A stretch of DNA of 13,318 nt from Oxalobacteraceae bacterium (GTDB taxonomy: Bacteria > Pseudomonadota > Gammaproteobacteria > Burkholderiales > Burkholderiaceae_D), in assembly GCA_027485535.1 (NCBI GenBank), contig JAIXQV010000025.1, forward strand, positions 1 to 13,318, given 5' to 3'. The notes under the pieces are model-generated. The model saw only the letters and a list, made by a program, of their open reading frames with translations, was not told the DNA's origin and searched no databases. Shown piece after piece: positions 1-7,150 of this stretch. How positions within the stretch are numbered: position 1 is the stretch's first letter; every line of letters begins with the position of its first letter. The position numbers were made by a program, and so were the translations under genes.

Positions 1-3000
1 ACTCACCCGGTTGCCAGATAACAGCGAGCCTTGCTGTGTGGTTTGATCAAGTGTGTCACGTGAGCGAGTGGTGGTGCTCGACAGGAAGCCGCGACGAGTA
101 TGGCGGTGTGATTCATCGAGGCTGACGAGTGACTCGGCGGTGTCGAGCGTCACATCCCGCGTGGCATTGAGCTGGATGTCACCATCACGCGTTTCGACCT
201 GCGCGCCGCGGGTGATGATGTCGCGACCCGCGACGATGTCGACGTTGCCTGTGGCCTTGATGGTGGACGCCACTTCGCTTTCGCTGGCTTCATGCCGATG
301 ATTGCCGCCGCCCCAGTTGACTGTTTCGCTCTGTGCAACGGTGACTGTATCTAGGCGAACGTCGTTGCCAGCAGCAAGCACAACGCGGCCAGTGGCTGGC
401 GATAGGGTTGCTGCAGCGGTTGATGCAGAAGTTGATTCAGAAGTTGATTCAGAAGTTGATATAGCAGTTGATGTGGTGTTTGAGTCAGCGATTGAATCAG
501 CCTTTGAAGCAGTATTCGAGGTCGTATTGGTAGATGCATTAGTAGCTGTATTGGTATCCGATGCAGCCGGTGTCCCCTGCTGAACACGGGCACCCTTGAG
601 CGTCAGGTTATGGCCGGCCGCGACCACCATCTGGCCATCGTCACGGCGCACATAGAGCCCGGCGACACGATCGATGTTCGTGTGACTGCCTTGCGCGTTC
701 GAATCGCTACGCGTTGTCGACGCAATCGTGATGTCATTACCGGCGGTGAGTACCAGCGCGTCATCGGCCTGAATCTGGCCGCCGAGGTTGTTGATGTCTT
801 GCGCGGCATTCAGCTTCACGCTACCGCCGGTGATGCTGCCACCGAGGTTGTCGATATTAGCGGCGCTCAGGTTCGTGAGCTGCCGTCCGGCGATGGTGCC
901 GTCATTTGTCAGATCACCCGTGAGCGATAGCTTGACCTGATCACCTCCCAACAAGGCGCCATCAGGTGTGAGATCGCCATTGCGCACCTGCACATACACC
1001 TGCGGCACCAAGGCGCGCGTGGTCTGGCCATTGGGTAGGGTGATGTCTTTCTCGACCAGCCACACGATATCGCTGGTCAGTACAGCCATCTGTGCGGCCG
1101 ACAAAGCGATGCCCGGTCGCAGCTGATGCGCTTGCGCAAATGTGGTTGCCTTGTCCATTAATGCCTGGAACTGCGCCTCGTCATTGGTATAGCCCGGCAA
1201 GAAGCGACGGCCCGTCAGTTGCGCGATTTGTTCACGTACTAGCCGTTGCTCATAGAAGCCGTCGCCGAGTCGCTTTTGCATTTGCTGCGGATCGAGCGCC
1301 AGTTGCTGCAGCAAATAATCCGAGCCTAGCCATTGCTTGTAGTCGGTAAAGCGTGGGTCGGTTTCAACCACATAGCCGCGCACCTCGGGCGCGGTGCGGT
1401 ATAAGCTATTGCTCGGTACGGTCGTCGCGAGGCTGACGTTACGGGTCGACTGCCCGCTGCCATTGGCAATGTCGACGACGCGCGTGGGTGACTGCGGGGT
1501 CTGGCCTTCGTATCCCATCACCCCCAATGAAATACTTTGCACCTGTGGTGTTGGTTCATGCCTCGCCTCGCTCGTACCAGTTTTATCGACCCCCTTTTCA
1601 CGATCACGCCAGAATGAATCGACAGTACCGATGTCCGTGGTAGTTCGGGTACCCGTGGCGTCGATGTTGTTGAGGGTGGCGACCTGCACATCGAGTGCTT
1701 GGCCCGCAACGATGCGGCTCTTGTCATTAGTCAGCGTCTCGCCGCGCACGCGCAGGTTGCCACCGGCGATGATCTTTGCGGGTGTCGAGGTGTCGGTTAC
1801 ATCCTCGGTGACCGTACGCTGATATTGGTAGCGTCGCCAGCGCTCATAGTTACCTTCGGGCGTATGCAGGTGATGCGACTCATTCATATAGATGTAGACA
1901 TCGGGCGCGTCCGGCGTGTAGCTCTTGGATGTTCCTGAGCCAGCTACTTCGACGATAGGTTCGTTGCGCGTTGTCTCGCGGCGCGTGCGGTAATGCATGT
2001 TGATGTTGCGGATCTCATCGACGGCTAAGCGCATGTCGCCAGCGGCCTCGATGTTGGCGCTTAGGTTGTCGAGCCGCCGAGCTTGGCCGACTGCGTGAAG
2101 CTGTGCATCGAGATGGCGCCCGATTGACAGCTCGCCATCGCTGTAGAGCAGTGCGCCTTCGCGGTTGGTGATCTGGTCGGCGCCGATGTCAAGCCGTGAA
2201 CGGGCGGCGATGACGGGCGCTGCACTGCCGGCGGCATCATCAGTATCGTTGATGACGATATCCGCATCGAGCGCGACTTGGTCACCATAGATGCGGCCGG
2301 TGCCGAGGTTTTTAATCGTCGTGCTCTTTAGCAGCACGTCGCCACCGTTGATCAAGCCGCGGTTGATTAATGCGTGTGGTGCCGTCGCCTCAAGTCGGAT
2401 GGTCTTTGCTTCGAGCGACCCATCGGTCTCATTGTTGAGCTTGTCGGCGGTCACAGCCAGAACTTCCCCTGCCACCATTGCAGCGTGGTTGTTCACCGTG
2501 CCGGCCGTGCGAAGCGTCAGGTTGCGGTTGGCAGCGAGTTCGCCAACGTGGTTGTAGTCTGTGGTGAGGCGGATATCAATATCGGTTCCGCCGAGGACTT
2601 TGCCATCGCCGGATAGGCTGGCGGCATCGATCGACAATAAGCGCCCGGCGATCAGCATGCCATCGGTGTTCGTCATACGGAGCGTGCGCTCGGCAAACGC
2701 TGCATCCGTAATCGACAACACACCGCCTGCAGCGATCACCCCACCGGTGTTATCGAGCTCACCCGCGATCTGCAGCGATGCATCCCCTGCCGCATGAAGT
2801 GTGCCGCGGTTGGTCAGTCCCTGCGCGGCGTTAACGTCGAGTCGATCTGTGCTGTTAATGACGCCCGTGACCTCAAGCCGGCCTGCTGCTGTGATACGAA
2901 GGTCGTTTGCACCGCCACCGAGCATGCCGGCGTGACGAACCCCGACGCCGGCTTCGGTGCCGACCAGCCAGATCTTGCCGGCATACATACCACCCAGCTC

Positions 3001-3849
3001 ACTGACGTCAATGGCAAACGTCGGCTTACCATCGCCGCTAGCCATCGCCGTGGTCTGCAGATCGCTGGCGCGGACTTCGTTGCTGCCGGCGATGACGTTC
3101 AGCTGATGGGCATGCAGTGCGGCGTTGACCTGCACCGCGCGCGCTAGTACATCGGTGTAGTCAGCATTCCTCGAATCAAGCCCATGACCCGAAAAGCTGA
3201 CCGTGCCGCGTCGTACCAGATAGTGGTCGAGGTTACCGCTGGCGCTGTAATGCGGAACGCCTGTCGTCAGCGTCGCACGACTTGCATTGATGAAGCCACA
3301 GCCATCGCAACTGATACCCGATGGGTTGGCAATGATGACTTGCGCGCGCTGCCCAGCTACCTCGGCATAGCCGTGCAACAGGCTGGGGTGGCTGGAATTG
3401 ACTTCATTGACAATGACGGAAGCTGGCCTGTCGAGCATCGGGTTGGCTTGCACCCAGCCACCGAGCGCGGTCTGCACTGACTGATTGGCATTGTTCAGGA
3501 TCGCGCCATTGCTTTGCACATCAAACTGAGTGAATACATTGCGCGAGACACCGCCGGCAGTCGGCGTTTGAATCTGTACCAGCGGTACACCGTTGGCGGC
3601 TGAGGTAACAATGGCTTGATGGTGGGCGGGTGCTGCTGCGTCAGAAATAATCTGCGCGTCGGCAGTAATGGGTAGCAGTGTCGGTGCCAGTATCAGTGGC
3701 GGTGTCAGCGACAGCAGACCAGCCAGCGCCGATCCGGTAAACAAACGCGGGCCACTACCAGCAGCGCTTTGGCTTGGTGTCGTCTCGGCCACTGCCATTA
3801 ACAAGCCACGTGCACGATTGAACACGAGGCGATAGCAACGCTGGTTCAT
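1..3849 (-). CDS. FhaB/CdiA-type two-partner-secretion exoprotein (N-terminal 1283 residues, 3' end outside window)
   Basis: This is a large filamentous-haemagglutinin-family surface or secreted protein exported by the TpsB transporter encoded upstream. The frame is open without a stop from the ATG at 3849 to position 1. Residues 1-24 form an ESPR (MNQRCYRLVFN...G..MAVAE). A hydrophobic segment follows at about 38-62, with probable cleavage after ADA at 65. The TPS secretion domain (about 68-320) carries NPSGISCDGCGFIN at 175-188, the usual NPNG-like motif and Cys pair. Beta-helix repeats rich in N.G..I.AG patterns fill about 320-800. Residues about 824-960 (GDGFYEQRLVREQ, DIVWLVEK, LVPQVYV) match the conserved non-repetitive block of Burkholderiales/Pseudomonas CdiA/FhaB proteins. 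A Ser/Thr-rich insert (about 1083-1145) precedes the haemagglutinin-repeat region that runs off the window (TRRGFLSSTTT). The start overlaps the acyltransferase stop (ATGA). CdiA-like toxin identity is inferred; a plain adhesin is the alternative. Confidence 0.93.
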   Translation of the reverse strand, partial: MNQRCYRLVFNRARGLLMAVAETTPSQSAAGSGPRLFTGSALAGLLSLTPPLILAPTLLPITADAQIISDAAAPAHHQAIVTSAANGVPLVQIQTPTAGGVSRNVFTQFDVQSNGAILNNANQSVQTALGGWVQANPMLDRPASVIVNEVNSSHPSLLHGYAEVAGQRAQVIIANPSGISCDGCGFINASRATLTTGVPHYSASGNLDHYLVRRGTVSFSGHGLDSRNADYTDVLARAVQVNAALHAHQLNVIAGSNEVRASDLQTTAMASGDGKPTFAIDVSELGGMYAGKIWLVGTEAGVGVRHAGMLGGGANDLRITAAGRLEVTGVINSTDRLDVNAAQGLTNRGTLHAAGDASLQIAGELDNTGGVIAAGGVLSITDAAFAERTLRMTNTDGMLIAGRLLSIDAASLSGDGKVLGGTDIDIRLTTDYNHVGELAANRNLTLRTAGTVNNHAAMVAGEVLAVTADKLNNETDGSLEAKTIRLEATAPHALINRGLINGGDVLLKSTTIKNLGTGRIYGDQVALDADIVINDTDDAAGSAAPVIAARSRLDIGADQITNREGALLYSDGELSIGRHLDAQLHAVGQARRLDNLSANIEAAGDMRLAVDEIRNINMHYRTRRETTRNEPIVEVAGSGTSKSYTPDAPDVYIYMNESHHLHTPEGNYERWRRYQYQRTVTEDVTDTSTPAKIIAGGNLRVRGETLTNDKSRIVAGQALDVQVATLNNIDATGTRTTTDIGTVDSFWRDREKGVDKTGTSEARHEPTPQVQSISLGVMGYEGQTPQSPTRVVDIANGSGQSTRNVSLATTVPSNSLYRTAPEVRGYVVETDPRFTDYKQWLGSDYLLQQLALDPQQMQKRLGDGFYEQRLVREQIAQLTGRRFLPGYTNDEAQFQALMDKATTFAQAHQLRPGIALSAAQMAVLTSDIVWLVEKDITLPNGQTTRALVPQVYVQVRNGDLTPDGALLGGDQVKLSLTGDLTNDGTIAGRQLTNLSAANIDNLGGSITGGSVKLNAAQDINNLGGQIQADDALVLTAGNDITIASTTRSDSNAQGSHTNIDRVAGLYVRRDDGQMVVAAGHNLTLKGARVQQGTPAASDTNTATNASTNTTSNTASKADSIADSNTTSTAISTSESTSESTSASTAAATLSPATGRVVLAAGNDVRLDTVTVAQSETVNWGGGNHRHEASESEVASTIKATGNVDIVAGRDIITRGAQVETRDGDIQLNATRDVTLDTAESLVSLDESHRHTRRGFLSSTTTRSRDTLDQTTQQGSLLSGNRVS
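419..478. repeat. 12-bp tandem repeat coding for a Ser/Thr-rich tract of the exoprotein
   Basis: On the plus strand there are five consecutive 12-nt units beginning gttgat. The units at 431-442 and 443-454 are identical (gttgattcagaa); those at 419, 455 and 467 are degenerate. On the coding minus strand they give an STSE-type tetrapeptide repeat inside a wider Asn/Thr/Ser-rich tract reaching to about 600. The unit length is a multiple of three, so copy-number change would alter length without breaking the frame. The segment is visibly more AT-rich than the surrounding gene. Confidence 0.8.
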
Positions 3850-4424
3850 GTCGGTAGCTCTGGTTCAGGGGAAGGAGGATTGGACACAAAGCTAGTGTTC
3901 GAATCGAGCCCGACAGGTCGGGCCGCAAACCATGCATCGGCTTCGATGCGGTTGAGTGCAATGCCGCGACAACGTTTGATACGAAAGCCGCGCTCGACAC
4001 CACGGTGATGCAGATAGCGCATGCAATTCGTCGGGAATACTTGCCGTTGTAGCAGGCGCCAAATAGAGGCTGTATGACCGAAGGGCGCTATCCAATCGAT
4101 GATCCACTGACGGTCGCCACTAGCCCAATCAGCCGGCGTTATTGCTGCGTGCGGTCCGTGAACGTAGTTGTTTTCTGCAGCAACAGAAAAGTTCGCCCAC
4201 GAAACGTAGAACACGGGCCGATCACCCTCGGTAGCGAGGACAAATTGTCGGTGCGCGATGGGCGGTAACAACAAGGTCGACAGCCATTTCAGTGGTGTCT
4301 CGCGCCGTGTACTGGCCTGCATCCAGAGCCAGGTAGCAGCGCCGAAGATTTCAGCTTCTCGCCAGTCCTGTTGCAGCAAGCCGGGAGCGATCACATCAAG
4401 ACCGGGAGCGGAAGCGAAGCGCAT
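3846..4424 (-). CDS. HlyC-like toxin-activating lysine acyltransferase (CdiC-like), catalytic His replaced
   Basis: The 192-residue protein belongs to the HlyC family, whose members move a fatty acyl group from acyl-ACP to lysines of a partner toxin in the cytoplasm. It aligns without gaps to HlyC over the core: GAATWLW (28-34), YVSWANFS (73-80), DWASGDRQW (99-107) and IDWIAPFG (109-116). Asp110 matches HlyC Asp92. At HlyC catalytic His23 this protein has Arg40 (WLWMQASTRRETPL), so the usual catalytic pair is incomplete. After about residue 170 a Pro/Ser-rich tail replaces the end of HlyC. The ATG is preceded by GAGG six nt upstream, 11 nt after the tpsB stop, and the TGA overlaps the exoprotein ATG, so the three genes should be co-translated. 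HlyC-like genes between cdiB and cdiA are known in some contact-dependent-inhibition loci (cdiBCAI). Family assignment is firm; the acylation target is inferred to be the exoprotein. Confidence 0.9.
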   Translation of the reverse strand: MRFASAPGLDVIAPGLLQQDWREAEIFGAATWLWMQASTRRETPLKWLSTLLLPPIAHRQFVLATEGDRPVFYVSWANFSVAAENNYVHGPHAAITPADWASGDRQWIIDWIAPFGHTASIWRLLQRQVFPTNCMRYLHHRGVERGFRIKRCRGIALNRIEADAWFAARPVGLDSNTSFVSNPPSPEPELPT

Positions 4425-4435
4425 GGTTGACCTCG

Positions 4436-6157
4436 TCAGTACGACCAGCTGAGACTGAAGCCGACGTTCAGCCCCTGCGTTGAGAAACCGACCGGCGCGG
4501 ACAGCGCACGACCAGCGAACACGTCATACGCCACACCTTGCGCACCACCGCGTAGCCCGACAGCCAAGCCAGCAAGGTGCTTGCCGGCAAGCTGTTCGCT
4601 ATGCCGACCACTCACCTCGCCATAGTCGAGACCGAGATAGACTTCTTGTCCCGACCTACCCAGCGAGACGCCGAGATCATTTCGTACCAGCCAGCCACGG
4701 TCAGCCGATAGCATGCGTTGCTCATCGAAGCCGCGCACCGAAAAACGGCTACCGATGCTGAATCTGTCTTGCGGCAGTAGTGAGGTCCATGAATACTGCG
4801 CGCGCATTGCCAGCGTGTAGCGCAAGCGCTGCGCTGCGATGGCGAACGGCTGGTTATACAGTGCGCCGACTTGCAGAATTTGTGGACGCGTACTGCCCTC
4901 CACGGCCTCGTTCAGAAGCGGGTGATGGCCAAAGACAACGCTACCATGCCGATATCCGGCATTTGCGTCGAGCGTCGCACTGCGCAGTACTTGCCGATGC
5001 GTGAGGCCGGCTTCAAAGCCACCCAACTGACGCCGCTGTACCGTGATCTCTAGGTCACCCACAAAATTGCGCGCCTGCTTTGCCCATGCGCTTAGATAGG
5101 TGATGGTCTTGCTGTTTGCATCGCGCGCGAGGATGCGCGATAGCTTGAGTTCCTGATTTGTACTCTCACCGCTAAAGACTGTGGTGCCGTTGACGCCAGC
5201 AACTGCTTGTCGGTACTGGCTGTTGCCAGCGGTGGCGCTAAGTAGCCAATACCCAAAAGGCAGGGAATAGTGAACGGTATTGCTATTCGTGCCGCGTGGG
5301 CCGGGCGCTTGCTCGAAGAGATTGCGGTTAAAGCTGACATAGAAAAGATCATTCAAGGTCAGTGCGTGGTCATACGACAGTGTTAACCCACCCTGATAGC
5401 GACCGGTGGAATCTAGCCCCGAATTGTCGGTATAGAGATTCACCCGAAATGGGAAGCGCTGACGCCACTGAATCACAATATCGCTGTCACCGGGTTGCGC
5501 GCCATTGACATCGACAGGCTCAATGCGGATATCTGCTTCCGTCGTTGGTACGCGCTTTAAATTCTCCAGCGTTTGCTCAATCGCTCGCAGGTTTAATAGG
5601 TCACCTGTCCGCAGCGGTGTCGCATTCATGATGGTTGCGCGCGTTGCCGTGCCTTCAGCGAAACGAATTGCGCGCACGCGTCCGGGAACGAGTGTGAGGG
5701 TCAGTACACCTTTCGATAGCTCTTGCGGCCCGGCCAGCACACGGGTAGTGACAAAGCCGCGACGCACCAACTCGTTCTGGATACGCCGGATGACGACACC
5801 GATGCTGATAACACCGATACAGCGATCGAAAATCGCATCATGACGACCATCAGCGGCATAGTTGGCAGAATCGGTGATATCAGAAAACCGCTCCGACATC
5901 TCACCGACCAGTGAGATGCGATGAATCACAAAGCAAGGTGATTCAGCTAAGGGAAGACGGAGAGCCCGCGTCGCTAAAAAGGGCGGTAGACGAACATCGG
6001 GCTTAGATTCAAGTTGTTGACGTAATTGGGACGTGCGCTCCTGCTGCCGCAGTAGCTGCGTCTCATCCAGATCGGCCGCGTCAGGAATTTGCGCCGATAC
6101 AGAAGTGAAGAAAAATGCAGCGCATAGCGCGTCGCACCAGAGAAAAAATCTGTGCAT
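4436..6157 (-). CDS. TpsB outer-membrane transporter (FhaC/ShlB/CdiB family)
   Basis: This is an Omp85-superfamily two-partner-secretion pore that should export the exoprotein across the outer membrane. From the ATG at 6157 it has 573 residues, normal for the family. MHRFFLW followed by a hydrophobic stretch ending SVSA-Q is a Sec signal peptide. An N-terminal Gln/Glu-rich plug-helix region (about 25-55) is followed by the POTRA entry ESPCFVIHRISLVG (72-85), and the second POTRA includes RVPTTEADIRIEP. A 16-strand barrel follows. It contains SRFSVRGFDEQR, the conserved VRGF/Y barrel motif (474-477), and ends in an aromatic residue (LSWSY). An in-frame GTG at 6184 would add nine residues before the signal peptide; I prefer the ATG because it puts the basic-hydrophobic signal at the terminus, although its ribosome site is weak. 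It is the first gene of the operon. Confidence 0.93.
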   Translation of the reverse strand: MHRFFLWCDALCAAFFFTSVSAQIPDAADLDETQLLRQQERTSQLRQQLESKPDVRLPPFLATRALRLPLAESPCFVIHRISLVGEMSERFSDITDSANYAADGRHDAIFDRCIGVISIGVVIRRIQNELVRRGFVTTRVLAGPQELSKGVLTLTLVPGRVRAIRFAEGTATRATIMNATPLRTGDLLNLRAIEQTLENLKRVPTTEADIRIEPVDVNGAQPGDSDIVIQWRQRFPFRVNLYTDNSGLDSTGRYQGGLTLSYDHALTLNDLFYVSFNRNLFEQAPGPRGTNSNTVHYSLPFGYWLLSATAGNSQYRQAVAGVNGTTVFSGESTNQELKLSRILARDANSKTITYLSAWAKQARNFVGDLEITVQRRQLGGFEAGLTHRQVLRSATLDANAGYRHGSVVFGHHPLLNEAVEGSTRPQILQVGALYNQPFAIAAQRLRYTLAMRAQYSWTSLLPQDRFSIGSRFSVRGFDEQRMLSADRGWLVRNDLGVSLGRSGQEVYLGLDYGEVSGRHSEQLAGKHLAGLAVGLRGGAQGVAYDVFAGRALSAPVGFSTQGLNVGFSLSWSY

Positions 6158-6378
6158 AGAACAATCGATAGAGCGTGAAGACACTGCTGCTCATCGATAC
6201 GATCGTCAATCCATGATCGAGAGAAGCGGCGCGATTGTTTCTGATGCAGCGAAAAGAAAAAAGATGATTAGGAACTACAGTTGCAAAATTTCAGCCGAAG
6301 CGTGGCGCTGCAGCGAAAAGTGTTGTGATTATGTGTAAGGTTAACTGAGCTACTTTCGATGAGCGGACAAACAATGCA
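6158..6378 (-). promoter_or_regulatory. Intergenic leader/promoter region of the TPS operon
   Basis: This 221-bp stretch between queC and tpsB has no convincing gene and is AT-rich around 6250-6345. It must contain the start of the TPS operon unless transcription reads through from queC. A good -10-like hexamer CATAAT lies on the minus strand at 6333-6328, but the sequence 16-18 nt upstream is a poor -35 match, which would fit an activator-dependent promoter. No strong hairpin plus T-run terminator for queC is visible. The promoter call is inference. Confidence 0.4.
6245..6320. repeat. Pair of 12-bp direct repeats upstream of tpsB
   Basis: The sequence tgcagcgaaaag occurs at 6245-6256 and again, identically, at 6309-6320, 64 bp apart start to start, both in the intergenic region. 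A perfect 12-mer twice in about 220 bp is unlikely by chance and could be a regulator site. The first copy runs into an A-rich tract, so simple sequence bias is an alternative. Confidence 0.55.
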
Positions 6379-7086
6379 TTAAGCGCTTGCTCGGTAGGTT
6401 TGGTAACCTTTTGCGCGCAATTCACAAGCGGGGCAGTGACCGCAGCCGTAACCCCACTCATGTAACTGATCGCGCTCACCGAGATAACAGGTATGCGTTT
6501 CGGTACGAATCAAATCAATCAGTGACTGGCCTCCCAACTGATCGGCTAGCTGCCATGTGGCGGGTTTATCCAACCACATCAGGGGCGTTTCAATAGTGAG
6601 CTGTGTGTTCATGCCGAGACGCAGAGCTGATTGCAATGTGCGCAGTGTCTCGTCGCGACAATCCGGGTAGCCGGAGTAATCGGTTTCACACATGCCGCCG
6701 ACCAGTACGCTAATGCCGCGTCGGTAGGCTAGCGCTGCGGCCAGCGTGAGAAACAACAGATTACGTCCGGGTACAAAGGTGTTCGGCAAACCATCGGCCT
6801 GCATGGTGATCTCGCTGTCACGCGTGAGTGCTGTTTCTGATACTTCGCCAAGCACCGACAAGTCCAGCACATGATCTTCACGCAGCCGCGTGGCCCAGCT
6901 TGGGTCGAGCGTGCGGATAGCTTGAAGAATGTTTGGGCGCACGGTGAGCTCAATCGCGTGGCGCTGTCCGTAGTCGAAGCCCAGTGTTTCTACCCGCGCG
7001 TAGCGTTGTAGTGCCCAGGCAAGGCAGGTGGTAGAGTCTTGTCCGCCAGAGAACAGCACCAGCGCAGCGTCGGTCGAGAGTGTCAT
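6379..7086 (-). CDS. queC: 7-cyano-7-deazaguanine synthase QueC
   Basis: QueC converts 7-carboxy-7-deazaguanine to preQ0 with ATP and ammonia in the cytoplasm, on the pathway to queuosine in tRNA. The 235-residue length is normal for the family. The ATP-binding PP-loop is VLFSGGQDST (10-19), followed by DYGQRH (38-43) and the conserved FVPGRN (104-109). The zinc site is Cys200 (ETHTCY) plus Cys215, Cys218 and Cys221 in GCGHCPAC. All expected ligands are present, so the enzyme should be active. It starts with ATG 64 nt after the DUF3108 gene and may be co-transcribed with it; the ribosome site (GAAGTG) is weak. No other que gene lies in the window, so preQ0 partners must be elsewhere. Confidence 0.97.
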   Translation of the reverse strand: MTLSTDAALVLFSGGQDSTTCLAWALQRYARVETLGFDYGQRHAIELTVRPNILQAIRTLDPSWATRLREDHVLDLSVLGEVSETALTRDSEITMQADGLPNTFVPGRNLLFLTLAAALAYRRGISVLVGGMCETDYSGYPDCRDETLRTLQSALRLGMNTQLTIETPLMWLDKPATWQLADQLGGQSLIDLIRTETHTCYLGERDQLHEWGYGCGHCPACELRAKGYQTYRASA

Positions 7087-7150
7087 GGCATCACTTCGTT
7101 TAATTCGTGTTGTTGAGATGACGGGCTTGGCGGAGATAATACTGTGCGTA

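Noticed and set aside
419..478. CRISPR-like short repeats
   Set aside because: Units are contiguous 12-mers without spacers and in frame with a coding gene.
1394..1822. Plus-strand open frame of 142 codons
   Set aside because: It lies wholly antisense to the continuous exoprotein frame, which has clear family motifs on both sides; the product resembles nothing known.
1..3849. Frameshift or pseudogene in the exoprotein
   Set aside because: The minus-strand frame was followed codon by codon through most of its length, including both ends, without a stop; family motifs stay in one frame.
6033..6338. Plus-strand open frame of 101 codons crossing the tpsB start region
   Set aside because: Overlaps the tpsB signal peptide antisense and the AT-rich leader; no ribosome site and no recognisable protein features.
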